From: Callaeas wilsoni
Lineage: Eukaryota > Chordata > Aves > Passeriformes > Callaeidae
Reading direction: 5' to 3'
Assembly: GCA_013398955.1 (NCBI GenBank)
Contig: VWPU01001271.1
Coordinates: forward strand, 43,501-107,500
Length of the DNA stretch: 64,000 nucleotides
The number at the start of each line of letters is the position of its first letter. Positions within the stretch are counted from its first letter, which is position 1. Below are positions 41,401 to 54,519 of this stretch, piece after piece. The notes under the pieces were generated by a model, which did not search any database, had not been told where the DNA came from, and saw only the letters and a list, made by a program, of their open reading frames with translations. The translations under genes were made by a program, and so were the position numbers.

Positions 41401-42240
41401 CACCTCCCAGTTCTGCTGCTGTCTCTAGCCAAGCCCATGCCAAGCTACAGCTGGGGTCTGCTCAAAATCCAGACAGCTGAGAATGAGCCTGGGAAGTAGG
41501 GCTACAAAACTTGCCTTCGCTATTACCTCAGGATGGAAGGGAATGGTGCAAAGTCTCCCAGCTGAAGTACCATCACTTGAGGACCTACATCAGAGGAAGG
41601 CACAGGCTCCCAAGCCCACTTTGCCTGCTTTAAGAGCTGTTCATTGGCGTGCTGTGGGATGGAGGCTTTTCCCTGCCACCACTGCTCTGCTCCTAGTATT
41701 AGATATGTCCTGGTTCTAGGGAAGGAGGAAGAGAAACCTGGAAGACTGCTCACAATGTGGCTCGTTTCACAGACCTGTAAGCATGATTTATCAATTAACA
41801 GGTAATGAAAAAATATTCCTTGCAATTAAAGCCTTGATTTTGCTCAAACAGGAAGCAGTACCATGCCACCGTGTACTCCTGAGAGACACAGGCAGCTCCT
41901 GTCACTAATGTGGAGCACAGCTAATCTTAACAGATTCAGTGCAGGCCCCTTGAGAGATGCCATGTTGATGAAGGAAGATACAGTAGGGAGCCCCCCTCCC
42001 TCCCCACAGGGTCTGGCTGATTGCAGAGCCGACGGAAAGGTGGAGGGAACGTGTGCTCCCTGTTTCGTCGCAGAGTGGCAGAGTTGTTGGAGGCAAAGGC
42101 AACTTCTGACTCCACAAGATAATTTCTGCCAGGTTATTCTTTCATTTCTGTATCAAAATGTTATCTATACCTTATTTTCTTTTTTCACTTGGGACTTTTT
42201 TTATTCATCTATCTATTGCAACTCTTCCCACTTTTGAAAT
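35450..42240. other. Unique intron, nothing recognised
   Basis: No exon, RNA gene or repeat family was recognised. A GTTCGATCC word at about 39198 has no A-box upstream, so it is not called a tRNA. Confidence 0.4.
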
Positions 42241-42270
42241 TAATGTACGGATGTATATTTGCTCTACAGA

Positions 42271-42334
42271 GTGTATATATATAAATGTATGTACATATAT
42301 GTACACATACATGTGTCTGTGTATATGTATACAT
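42271..42334. repeat. Degenerate TATG/TACA alternating purine-pyrimidine repeat
   Basis: GTGTATATATATAAATGTAT followed by GTACATATATGTACACATAC and ATGTGTCTGTGTATATGTAT. It is nearly all alternating purine-pyrimidine steps, an imperfect microsatellite. Confidence 0.85.
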
Positions 42335-42787
42335 TTCAGCCTTGTTAAAACCACTCCCTGTACAGTGACTATACTTCTCCACGTTCCTTTTTAGAAGTGT
42401 GAAGCGTTTTAATAGATTTCGCAGGATACAATGCCTAAGAATTACTCAAATTGAAGTCAGAGCAAATTAAGGGAGATGTTTTTCTTCTCTGCTGCTTGAA
42501 AACCAAAAACACACAGCACTTATCAGAAAAACGAAACAGAAAAGCCAAACAAACAAAAAAGAGAGAAAATGCACAGCAGCCAGGATACTGAAAATAAATT
42601 GTTATGGGTGCTTGGATTTTTTCCTTTTCCAGATAATTTAGTGGTAGTATTGTTGGTATGTGGCCTTACAAGCAGGGACTGCATATCTGAGCTGATGTGC
42701 CTCCCTTGTGGTCAAGGTAATAGGTTGAAAATTACCTCTGTTTAACTTGTGTTATATATATCCTGTACAAGATTGTTTACAGACAAC

Positions 42788-43065
42788 AGAGAATCATCGA
42801 ATATCTTGAGTTGGAAGGGACCCATAAAGGATCATCAAGTCCAGCTCCCTTCTCCTCAGAGGAGTACCTAACACTAATAATATGACTAAGAGTGTCCTGC
42901 AGATGTTCCTTGAACTATTGACAGGCTTGATGCTGTGGGGAGCCTGTTCCAGTGATTGACCACCTGCTCAGTGAAGAACCTTTTCCTAATGTCCAATCTG
43001 AACTTCCCTTGACAGAGTGTCATTCTGTTGTATCCATGTGCCTTTGACTAAGTATTCACTCCTTG
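42788..43065 (-). mobile_element. CR1 LINE 3'-end fragment (reverse, longer copy)
   Basis: Starts with the reversed CR1 end AGAATCATCGAATATCTTGA, GTTGGAAGGGACCCATAAAG and GATCATCAAGTCCAGCTCCC. It continues into the region just upstream with GGGGAGCCTGTTCCAGTG, CTCAGTGAAGAACCTTTTCC and TAATGTCCAATCTGAACTTC, all standard CR1 words. About 280 bp is kept, the longest CR1 copy in the window. Confidence 0.95.
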
Positions 43066-43069
43066 CACA

Positions 43070-46030
43070 TCTTTGTCTGTATAGCAGGATGTATATGCAA
43101 TTATGCGATCATATTGATGAGAGAACTTAGACTGATGGACTAGTGAAAATACCATTACACTGATAATAGATAACCACAAATTGCTGACATTTGGAAAAAG
43201 AAACACACCCTATGTTAATTTCTATATTCATTAAAGCATCTCGAACACATGTTCCCAACACGACTGAAAATAATCAATTTTGCCAAGGAGAAAAGGCTTT
43301 CTAGAGGCTGAGAAAGATAAGTAAACACAAAGAATCTTGGATACTCCTCTAGGTATATCTTAGCAAGCCATGCGTGCTCGCTGAGATTGCTGTATCACAC
43401 CAGAAGTGGCTGCAAGAAAGCAAATGTGTGGCTGATCAGAGACAAAAGATACACTACTGACATGCTGCAATCATAAGCCTGCTGAAACTGTGAAGAAAGT
43501 TTCTTACCCAAGTGTAGTCACATTCACAGCTCAAAACAGAAAGGAAGGTACAGGAAACAGACCACAGTGTTGCTGAACACTCATCTGGGGCTGTGGCAAC
43601 TTGCTGGTCAGCATGAAAATGTTTTAAAGGTGTCTGAACAAGAATTGGAAGAACTACAGCATGTGGAAATTGAGTTATTCCAAGGAGTCATACCTATGCA
43701 AAGGTGGAACAGACAACAGAGTAGCCACTGGCTTGCGTGCTCTCAGAATGGCCATCTGATGCTAAAGATGTAGTTACAGTGTATGTCTGACTTTGGAATA
43801 CCACCTACTTGCGGTGGAAGGTCACAAAGCAAAGGAGACCTATGAATGCCAAAAGCACTTAAAGTGGTTTTCATGGAAATCTGGCTTTACGATAATCTCC
43901 AATCATTAAGCTTTCTTCAAAGCAATTTCCAAAAGGATTGCTGGTTATAAACAACCTGAATTTCAAGCAGAACCTGGGCAACAATTCACAGTGAAAAACA
44001 TATTTAGCGACTCTCCCTCTTTTTCCTGGCTACTATTTTTACAGGTAGATTTTGTACATGTTTATAATTTTCAATCCTTTGATAAATGTTCCAGTCAAAC
44101 AAATTTTTTCCTTGCACTATTCATGGGGTTGGATTGCAGAGGATCTTCCTTGCTCTACAATGCTTTCATTAGACAGTGCCTTCTGGTTTTTGCTTTGCTG
44201 GTTACCAGGGCAGGTATGACCTCCTCTATGTGCACTGTGCTCTGAAAGAGGAGACCAGGAATATGTATTGTGGTGGGACTGTCAGGGGAACAGAACTGAA
44301 ATGTTCTTGGCTTTCATGGCAGGTGGATGCAGAGTAGGGCATCCTGAGAGAGGGAGTCACTAAGGATAAGTTGTAGCTGGTTTTATCTTACCCTTACACT
44401 GCAAAAAGAAGATGAGTGTGGGAGGAGCCACAGATGTGAGATCTTTCCTAGGAAACTGAGAAGGACAAGTATGAAACTCATAATGGGATAACAAAATCTG
44501 TGAAATCGGTTCCCACCATCAGTTTCTTTATGGCTAATGGCATTGGTTCTGGCTCCCTTTCAACTTCTTTCTCCACTATCCCTGTCCTGTCTTGCCTTCT
44601 CTCGACTGTGATGGCTGTAACATCTAAACGCAGTTTCATTTCCTCCTAAAATACTTCGTGGTTATGTGCCTGAAATTACTTCTCCGTTTGCTTTGTTTGC
44701 AACTGTGGCATTTAGAAATGAACTGAAACATGCTAGCTAGAACAGGACTTCTAACCCAGTGTCTAAATTCACCAAACTGTGATTCAGTATTTTTATAGAA
44801 AATACAGTGCCTCAGAATGAGGATTCTCTAGTACATTACTCCTAGGAAGACAGTATACCTTCACTTCCAAACCCCTCTGTCCAACACGTTTCTCTAAATT
44901 ACGTGAATTCCCCAGCCTCCTAGCACAGCTTTTAAGAAGGGTCGCTCTCTGCTTACTAATCAGGCATGTGAATGGCTTTCCTTAAAGAAAGAAACTTTGA
45001 AAACACATGAAAATCTACTGAATATCAATCATTATGGAGGTCCCTTTAAACTCTGTTGTAATACTCAAGAGAAGGCTTCCTGCTGAATTAAAATCTGCAG
45101 TTTCAAATGCGCAACCTTTCTTTGACTGCACTGACTCTGCTCTGTTTTCTTTTTGTTTGGGGTTGATGATTTTTTTCCCTAGAGATTATTTATTTTGGAC
45201 ACCCCTTTAACACGGTCACAACATTTACCCTGCTTTTGTGTTGAAACAGATTTTCTTTTTGTCTTGATATCCTTCCAGTTAAGAGTTTAGTTAAAAAAGG
45301 ATAAAGAAATAAATTCACAAAAACCACTACTGCTTCCATACTCTGAGAAATTTTAGACATATTTTTGAGCACTCTTCAAAAGCACGGGATTGGCATCTCC
45401 TAGGAAGTGAAGCTGAGTCCTGGAAGGGACATAACAAAGGGTGAGTAGTGCTGTAAACTTCTCTCTGGTTCTCTACTAAAATATGTAATTCCTGATCTGG
45501 ACCACTCCCAGAGATAAGAGAGCAATTCATTAGGCATGGGTGACAATTTCCCCTTCCTATTACCCACCACTGATAGGATCAGAACCATGGGAGGGACTTT
45601 AAGAAGCTGATCCCTTTGTTGCCAGGAAGGATTAACTCTTTCTGTGTCATTCCTGCACAGACATTTGTTACCCATCTCTTTCAAGCAGAACCAAGTGCTA
45701 CAAGGTCTTCTGAGATGCCCAGAGACAGATGCAGCCCGATAGCCAGACCTGCCAGCATATCTGGCCATTTGCAATGGTTTGCAGGCTGGCTTAGTGGCCA
45801 TACGGTTGTTTGGATGATATCTCCATGGGATTTATCTTCCACCTTCAAAAACAGCCAACCATGTGAAAGGCTGCCAAATGCCCCAAATGTAAAATCTTTA
45901 CACCAAAATGCTTTGTGTAGGACATAGTGATTTATTCTTGGCTATTTCTAAAGAACTGTGAAAGGAAAGAATATTAAACCTCAGTTCAGATGATCACAAT
46001 TTGAAAAACAAAGATAATCCAGGGTTGTAT
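43070..46030. other. Unique intron, nothing recognised
   Basis: No exon or repeat family was recognised. The 133-codon minus-strand ORF at 45400-45801 is overlapped by a plus-strand ORF at 45616-45927; neither carries a domain. Confidence 0.4.
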
Positions 46031-46040
46031 TATAATTTTT

Positions 46041-46061
46041 ATAGGTACAATTTGTACCTAT
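46041..46061. repeat. Near-perfect palindrome (10-bp arms, 1-bp spacer)
   Basis: ATAGGTACAA (46041-46050), spacer T, TTGTACCTAT (46052-46061). Ten perfect pairs about one central base, a shape suited to a dimeric DNA-binding site. A GTACCTATAATGC word also occurs downstream near 46225, echoing one arm. Confidence 0.93.
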
Positions 46062-46079
46062 CTTTCAGTAGATGAGAGA

Positions 46080-46360
46080 GGTGGCACAGGAGAAACGGAT
46101 CATTAAACAGTAGTGTGAAGCCAGGGAAATTAACCAGCTGCTGTGAAAGCCACCTCGCTCTGTCTCTGAGCGTGCGACAGACACGGCGAGAGGGAGGGAG
46201 GGAGGAAAAGAGAGAGGTGCCAATTGTACCTATAATGCAATAATTAAAAAAACTCTGCCTACTATCTCGCCATAACGGCTTGCACAGGTTAGATCAAAGA
46301 GACGCTGCTGCTGCTCACAAAGGGGCTTCTCTTTGCATAAATATGTGCTCTCACAGGTAG
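46080..46360. promoter_or_regulatory. Candidate enhancer-like conserved block
   Basis: A non-repetitive segment with AACCAGCTGCTGTGAAAG (E-box CAGCTG), a CpG-bearing part (GAGCGTGCGACAGACACGGC), a G-run series GGGAGGGAGGGAGG, TAATGCAATAATTAAAAA, and an octamer-like CTTTGCATAAATATG at about 46331-46345. The mix of POU, homeodomain and E-box words suggests a neural or mesodermal enhancer, but this is inference. Confidence 0.3.
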
Positions 46361-46369
46361 AATATTCCA

Positions 46370-49300
46370 GCCAATTCAGAGCTCTAATATATAGCCAAAG
46401 GTAGCCTATAGAGGCTAGAATGCATTTTGTAGGGTTCTCACTCCTCTACCCACTGCAAAAGCTGTCTTTGAAAGAGGGAATGAAACAAATAGTAGAAAAG
46501 GAAGGGTGATGTTTGCTTGACAAACATCTCTCCAAGTATGTGGAACTCCCTGCTCATGGCCCATGTTGCACATGTGGTGAGTGGGCACTGCCACCCAGCA
46601 CACTTCCAAACACATTGGGTTACTATCACTTAGCCCTAGGAGGCACAATTCCTATTCCACATGCCCCACTCTGAAAACTTCCTTTTGCTCTGAGTCAAAT
46701 GAATGGGCTATTTCCATCACTTGCTGCTGTGGCTCTAGCTCTAACAATAAAAGATGGCACAAAACACTTTAAAGAAATAACATATGCATCCTTGGGTTAT
46801 TGTGCCGAAGAAAGAGATAAAACAGGAACAAAGTAAGAAATTATATTGTCAGAAAAAATGTGAACTTTTTGATTGGGGATGACATTTATTTTAAGTGTGC
46901 AATGACGGCAGGGAATCTGTCAGGGTAAGACATGGCAGAGGTTTCAACGTTTGTTAAGAGCATCATGGGAATTTAACTAAAACTGTTAAAACTGACACTA
47001 TTGGCTTTTGTTAACACATTAGGCATGGGAAAAGTGCCAGTCAGCATATCCTCCATAGCATCAGTTCAGTTAAATCATCTGGAAGATGCATAAAACTGTG
47101 TGTGATAATAAATGCGACGTTTTCCACACATGGATAGGGGGAGCAGAGAGGGACAGGACCATTTTGACAAGAACAACGAGATCACTTTTAAAAACCTGCA
47201 CCTGCTTTGTAATTTAAAAGCATGCAAGAGGGAGGAAGGAGTTTCAGAAATGTTTTTTCTTTTAAAGACAAGTGAAACAAACTTACTAAATGCAATACAA
47301 ATGGATTCTGAGTAAGTGCTTATAGTAGAAAATAACTTAATACTAGAGTGTATATTTATGGAATTGGCTCGAGTACAATTAAAGCACTGTCTAAAGCATT
47401 CCACTTTAAAACAGACTCAATTACCACTTCATAGTTTGGCTGGCAGACCAACAAAAACAGAATGCCAGCCATTTACTCGCAAGAACAGGAGATACATTAA
47501 TTCAAATACAGTGGTGCCACTGCCAGAGGATTTAAACAGAGCTCTGTGGACCTGAATCTCCAGCAAAATATCCCACTCAGAGGCAAAAACCCAGAAATCT
47601 CTTTGGTGATCGCATATACCAAAAATGAATAGGTCAAAAGCCCCCCACCCTACTATGAAATCCCCTTAAACAAAAAAATGCTTAGAATGACGCAAAGCTC
47701 TGCATTCTGATAAGGCAAAGCATAATACATAGATCTAACCATCTCTATATGAAGAAGCATGTGAAATGGATACATTTGCTGTGCAACCATCTGTAACCAA
47801 GCAATAAGCAAGATCTAAAACTATTGAGTCAATCTCATAGTAAAATAAACTGATCAAGAAGTGAAGAAAGAAAAAAAAAAAAGCCAAACCAAAACAACCC
47901 AAAGAAAGAAAAAGGGGCTTCTTTGAACACCAAAAGGTGTTTATGAGATTAGAAAATAATCAGGCTGAATTCACAATTCTGCTATAAATGAGACACCACC
48001 AGATAAAGACATTTTAAACAATTACTTTGCTGTTTCCGGAGTGCTCTGACTGCAGCACAGCCATTTGCTCTTAAAATGACCAGTATTACTTTTCTAAAGT
48101 TCTTATGCAGAGAAGTTTCTGCTCAGCTGCTGCTGTCTGCTTCAGCTGATAAAACACAGATGAAGAATTAAGGATAAAAACACGGAACGTGACTGCCAAG
48201 AGTTGTTCTTTCTGCCATTTGAACATAACCTCATGTAGCTTGATCCATTCAGCATTTACCTAAGTGCTGCATCTAAGAAAAAACAGAAAGTGGTAACATA
48301 TGGAAGCTTGGGTAGCAACCAAAAGCACAATATTTTTTGGCCACACGAGCAGAGCAGTACGACGCCTCCCGACTGGTAGGAAAGTGAGCGCAACACAGAC
48401 ATAACCTCATTACATACTGGAGACTTCCACCTTTCGAACTTTCAGCAGACTCATTTCTTAGAGCCTTCAAGCTCTCTCATCGATCCGCAGCCATTGCTAT
48501 GCACAAGGCGGCCTCGAAGGGCATGACACCTGTGGTACAATGCCATATGTCTCAGAAGGTTTTATTATTTATTTTTAAATGAAATCTAAATAGCTATACA
48601 TAGTAAGGAAATGGTTTTCACAGGAACTAAAGGACTGATTTAATAAAGATTACAGTCAGAGATTACTGGCAGTTACAAAGAAATGCCAGACGCTGAGAGG
48701 TTTTCTGTACTGCTGACTGGTAGGACATTTACAGACGTAGAAGAAAGGTCTGATTATGTATATCACTGTGAAACCTATAACTAAGGCCAGCAAGAACAGG
48801 CATCACTCCTATATGTCTTCATTTAAAGCAATAAGGCCTAAGGAGAGAGGAGGGTCAAAGGAATGCAGGCTTACACTGCTACAAGCTATACTGTATAATA
48901 ATTTAATTAATTAATTGCACACATTCCCAACCTTTAGACCTACTAATGTGTTCTCAGATATTCACAGAGCTTTTATTCATTGCAGAACCTACAATACACT
49001 CTTTACTCAGAAGAAGAGAAAAAGGCAAGAAGGCTTGATTCCATTTCTGGAGAGATTTGCTCTTAATCTGCTAAAGGTTATGTTGGCTCTCTGTAGTATC
49101 AGAAAATTAAAAATGAGGCTTTTATTTTTATTATTCCATCGCATTCTACTTCATCTTTTTTCTCTCAGATTTTGATATAAAGTGATCCTAATTATTCTGC
49201 AAAAGCTAAGCATTTTTTTGGTAACTAACCTGTTTCACCAAATTAAAATCAAGTCCATGCAAACAGGCACAAGGCAGAGATCATTCTGTTGTGATCATCA

Positions 49301-51550
49301 GGTATGTAAATACCTGCAGCACTGCCCTTTCCCTGACACATGCCACAGAAAGCTACTGGCTGGAGCTGCCTCGGGGGGCAGCTCAGCTCTCCTGGGAAAC
49401 TTTGAAAAATAATCGCCTTAATAATATGACAGGCCTGAACAATATGGGCCAGATCCTGCAGCTCTGCTCTGTGAGGAGATCTGCTGAAGCCCACTCCTCT
49501 GTGTGCAGCCAAGGACGTTTGGGTGGCAGCATCAGACCTCTGCTTTCCGTGTATGTTTCATTACATTTCTTTTCTCACTATCGGGAACAGACTGAAAATG
49601 CTCCAGTCAGCTGAAGGACTGCTGCAGCTCATTCCTCCCTTGAAATTTTAATCCAGTGAGTATGACACCATGATAACCAGGTTACAGTGATGTCACACGG
49701 AGACCGCTGCAGTTTTGTGTAGGAAGCACGGCTCCGTGTGGACTCTGAGTTTTGTCCCACTGGCTTCGACAATAGGGAGAAAACACAGAAATGTAGAAAA
49801 ACACAGAAACTGCATGTCAAGCGGCTAATATATTTTTTCCACATAGAAAAGGATCTTGCAAGATAACTCTGAACTACACTCAGCTTACAAAATGCTCCTC
49901 CTATTTAAAACATATTCATTTTTGATTTTATGTCTTGTTTAATAAATGGTAATAAAACCAGTTCACATATCAGTCTTTTTCATTGTTTGGCCTTTTTTTG
50001 ATGAAGAATGGAAAAGAAGGGAGGAAGAGGAGAATGACTTAACAATTACTGAAGAGACTATGGGTAGCGAAAGTTGATACAATTACCTGCAATAAATTTG
50101 ACTGTCAAGTTTCATGCTACTGAACTTGCAGTGACATTTTATGAGAAAACGGCTTGATTTTTTCCTTCACTAATGTAATGCCATCATTTATTTCAATAAG
50201 GTAGGAAATATTTTCACTATTACATGAAACAACCTTTTGGTTGGTTTATAATTACAAGAATGATGCTAACTGTATTCCTTGCTTTGTTTCAATATCCCTT
50301 GTCATTGCCATAGACCTCTCTGCCTCTCTTGTTTTTCTCAAAAGCAATTTAGAAAATGCTTGTATTTTAGACAAAAGGAGAACATTTGGTGAAAGAAAAT
50401 TCATCATTAGGTATCTAGAGGTTTGTTAATAGAAAAGGCAACTCCCACAGTGTATCCTAGTGCTCAAGCCAGACACACATGCTCAGGACCAGCAAGCTGC
50501 CTTCACAGTGGGCCAAAAGTCATTATCATAATTTTATATTACATAGACTACATTGAAAATTTAATATATCCCAGCAAAAAGAGACAAAAGACATTTTGCA
50601 TAATGCTTCTGTGAGCGCACTCTCTCTTGCTACTCTTTTAGCCACCCCATGCAGATAATCACACCAGGAAAAAGAAGTTCATTACCTAAGCCAAATCAAA
50701 ATTAGGCTTTTCTTTTTGATAGGGAACTTCATTAGTAAGCCCTGTCTTATACAGCTGGGAGATTTGATGAATCTATCTTGGAGTAATAATTCAGCACAAT
50801 CAGCCACATTTCTGCTTTAAGTTTTACGTCTTTGTTACAAAAATTGGAACTGTACATATAGCGTGCAGTCATATATCTACAAATTCATAGCCTATGTATT
50901 CTCATTTCACGGCGTTTAAAACATGCCAGAGTGGCAGCACACTATGTTAGTAAACAGGTTCCCTCATTTCCATGGTCGAGGCTTCTAGGGACTAAAAGTC
51001 CTAAATAGTTGGAAAATGGATTTTGCTCCTTGCTGCAGAACCTGCAGTTAAACTACATTACAGAATTGATTTCATGAAAAGGAAAGATTGTCTCCTCTAC
51101 CTCCATTTTCCCCTACTCCCCCTGTCAAGCCATTTCCTGATTATGACCCAGACTGTAAACCTAGCATCCTTCCTGAATTTCCAAGGGGGAGAAATGCACT
51201 GGGGTAATGTCCCATCTGTATTGCACTCAATTAATCCCTAAAAAAGACAAGAAATAAAAGGTTCTGCTATCTGTAGATACATGATTACAGACAGGTAGGC
51301 ACTGCTATGTAAGCAATATATAAATTGCAGAATCCAGCTGGACATCTGCAAATCACGATGTGGTTTGTGACAGTGACAGGATTCTGCTGTTTCAGAGCAT
51401 GCCTGGTACAGGGCTGCAGGTGGCTGTACTGTCATCTGGGGCACTTCTTTATGCATGTTTTCCCCCACAGACATGCCTGGAAACTCTGCCCTCTTGTCAT
51501 ATTTTCAGTGCAGCAGTATTTTTCATCGTGATCACACAAAACAATCTGCA
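46370..51550. other. Unique intron, nothing recognised
   Basis: No exon or repeat family was recognised. Short TTAA units (TTTAATTAATTAATTG, 48901-48916) and a 12-base A-run near 47872-47883 are simple sequence. Confidence 0.4.
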
Positions 51551-51559
51551 AAAGTCATA

Positions 51560-51690
51560 TTCACACAGAATTCCCCAAATGCTTTACATACCAACAAAAA
51601 GTATCACTGTCTCCATTTTAATGTTGTGACCAGCTGCATTTCAAAGCAATTAAGTGATTTGCCCAAGAAGACAGAGGCAATCACTAGGAA
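51560..51690 (+). repeat. MIR-like SINE relic
   Basis: AATGCTTTACATACCAACAA, TATCACTGTCTCCATTTTAA, then CAATTAAGTGATTTGCCCAA, GAAGACAGAGGCAATCACTA. These follow the MIR order 'gctttacat...', 'attattgtccccattttac', 'ggttaagtgacttgcccaaggtcac'. The match is clear though diverged. Confidence 0.65.
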
Positions 51691-53671
51691 AGCTCAGAAA
51701 AAACAGTAAAGATGGGTTGGTCAGCATCCCCAAAAACTATGAGCAATAGTCTCCTGACCAGTGGGAATTACTGTAAAACTCCTTTCAGGAGGCAGGAATA
51801 TTTAAATATGCTAGAGTTGCTGAAAAATAATTTTATTCACACCACATCTTCTTTTACAATTAAATACAAATGGCTTTTCATATTGCAAGTGTGCCTCAGG
51901 GTGTGTCTCCAAACAAAGGTTCTTTTTCACACCATGGACATTCATTCCATCGAATATGCGCACACGTGTCTATACTCCTGGTAAAGCTGGATTAGAGCGT
52001 ATAAATACAGCCAAGGCTGTGGTGTGGGAGGGCAAACATTCTGATCCTGACACACAAGTCAGCCACTTGTCAACACTGAGATGACACATCCATACACTCA
52101 CGTTGTGACTTTGATAAGGGTGTTGAAGCTTTCAGGATACCAGCAGTTCCCCCTTGAATACACATTCAAAAAGACACTTATTACTTGCCTTTTCAGCTGT
52201 TCAGCTCTACTCGTGAAAACCACACAGGTAACGTGGATGGACCCAAAATGTATGGGCTGTAGAAAAAAGGCAGACGCCCTCTCCCACCTCTGTATGTCAC
52301 TAGTGGAGGGCTTAGCTGCACCCCAGTGAGTGAGGCTGATGGTGGCTTTCAAGGGTAGGAGAATTTACTGTAGTGGGACATCTGGGTCCTAAATGGGACA
52401 AGAAGTTGGTGTGCTTCTCACTAACTGACATCTGGAACTCAGTGCACTGGGATCTGGGGAGCTTTGGTGTGGACAGGCAAAGTCAGTGGGGGCATGTTAC
52501 AGGCTCCCTAAATCTCAGCATGGCAATGAGGCACCAATTGCCTTTTCATCTCTGACCAGTGAGGGGAACCTGAAGGGCAGGCTCTTCTAAAAAAGCTGCT
52601 GAGTTGATCCGAAACTGCTTATCCAAAGCTTTCAGGTGTCCCTTGGACCTCTAGATAAACTGGTTTACATTGTACAAACAAATCTCATTTTTGGCTCAGA
52701 GCATTTTTGACAGCCTCTCAAACACATCTTAGCCTTGTCAGAGGTCCTTCATGTGACTCTCGTAATGCAAAGCAGCCCTACATTTTGAAATATTTCCTTT
52801 CTTCTTGTTTTCATTGAGGGAAATCACAGAGAAAATCCCTGCAAATTGTCAACAGAAACACAGAAGAATGGCCGCAAAGAAACCTGTGTTTACTATCAAA
52901 CACATAAACTGTATGTATTTAGACACTGGAGATTTATTACACATCCAAAGCCAAAACAGGCAGATTTACAATTATATCTCCCCTTACTTCTTTCAACGTG
53001 GACGGCATAAAATCCTTTTTACAACTGTTTAAATTCAAGTTGAAATTTACCTTGAAAATCTGAAAGTTAGGCTTGATTTACAATCTGGTCAGCAAGCTGG
53101 AATTTCAAATAAATGGATATGTACATGGTTAATCCAAGTGCACCGAATCCAGTTCAGCTATTTTCTTTTTCACTAGATATCCACATGTTATTAGAAGTAC
53201 ACAGCTAACCAGGTTTCATGCAGTAGACAAAATAGCATTGTGGGATTACATTAGTCCGACAGCTGCTTTATGACTATAGCTTCCAGACCAATTTATTTAA
53301 TATTGATCTTTAAACAAACATCAGTACAAATAAATTTGAGCACTCTAGTCCTGAGATTTTGTATCTATAAAAGAGGCCAATATTCGAGAAGCAGTTCTGC
53401 CTGTATTTCACTCTTTGATTCCGTTTTCTTTGATCCTACCAGGTATCAAATACATCAATGCCAAATTAAAACAAATCTATCCTGAGATAAAGCCCTGTTT
53501 ATAATCTTTCGTGCAGAAAGAATTTTTCTATCAATAACTTCCAGCAAGCATTTTAACTGATCTTTTTATTGCTTTTTTCTGGTTACTACAAAAGGCAGCA
53601 ATGCCATGTCCTTTGTATCATGCTAAACTCTCTCCAGCAGACCTGTCAAGGAGGGCTTTCAGAGTGCTCCG

Positions 53672-54509
53672 TGGGAGACACTGGACTGTTCATGGTTAAT
53701 GACTCAAAGCAATTGCCCATTTGTGGAGGTGCCAGGGTGCTTTGCTGAGGCCAGGTTTGCGTCCCCCGAGGGGGAGGAGGTGAGGTGGATTAGCACTGGA
53801 CAGAAAGGGAGGCTACACTCCAAAATCTGAGGCTGGTAAGAGGCAGATCCTGCAAGGTGAGCTGGGGTTTTTATCATAGTAATTGTCCTCCCTTACACAA
53901 CTCCTTCAGCGGTGTAACTCTCCCCCTTCCTCCCAGGGAAGGTCTGATGGGCCATAACTGGCTCAACTGACATCAGAGGCAGATGTCCTGTCTTAGAAGA
54001 TATCATAAGCCATCAAAGACCCCCAAAGTGCCCCCAGACTCATTTCTGAGGCCTTCCACCAGAGGATTAAAACCACTCCCCCTCCAGGGGTGGCACCTGG
54101 GGGTTCTCACCTGAGCTTGAGTGTATATTAACCCATCAGACTTTGTATTTTGTGGGCTTCCCTCACCCCCAATGGATCAAGACCATCGCTTCTACCAAAG
54201 GATATCTAAATTGCAACAATCAAGCCTTGTCACTTTATTCACAGGTGGTGGTATATTCCTACTATTATCCTTTCTTTCTCCTTCTTTCTTTTTTTTCCCC
54301 TTATACATTTTCTTAAGTAATATTTTTATGCTTTCATATTCCTGTATTAGTATGGATAATAATAACCAAAATGACTGCATATCTGCTTAGCATTGTGACC
54401 AAATTGTTCTAAAATCAACCCTACATACATACAAACACCGATCATCCATCCCAAGGGATCTATTAATAAGAACCTGGGTTACTCTCGCCTCCTGGGGTGG
54501 GTTGTAACA
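53672..54509 (+). mobile_element. Solo LTR of avian ERVL type (boundaries approximate)
   Basis: The 3' half resembles avian ERVL LTRs as I remember them: CTTCCCTCACCCCCAATGGA, TCAAGACCATCGCTTCTACC, TTATTCACAGGTGGTGGTAT, a T/C-rich tract, GGATAATAATAACCAAAATG, CTGCTTAGCATTGTGACC, and an end TGGGGTGGGTTGTAACA. The 3' edge AACA is fairly clear. The 5' edge is either TGGGAG at 53672, giving flanks CTCCG and CTCCA (4 of 5 match), or TGTTCA at 53687. No primer-binding site or internal retroviral genes follow, so it is a solo LTR or a truncated copy. It is non-coding and sits in sense opposite to the host gene. Confidence 0.55.
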
Positions 54510-54519
54510 CTCCATCTTT

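Noticed and set aside
45400..45801. 133-codon minus-strand ORF, on the same strand as the gene
   Set aside because: No Cys/His finger spacing and no convincing acceptor and donor pair.
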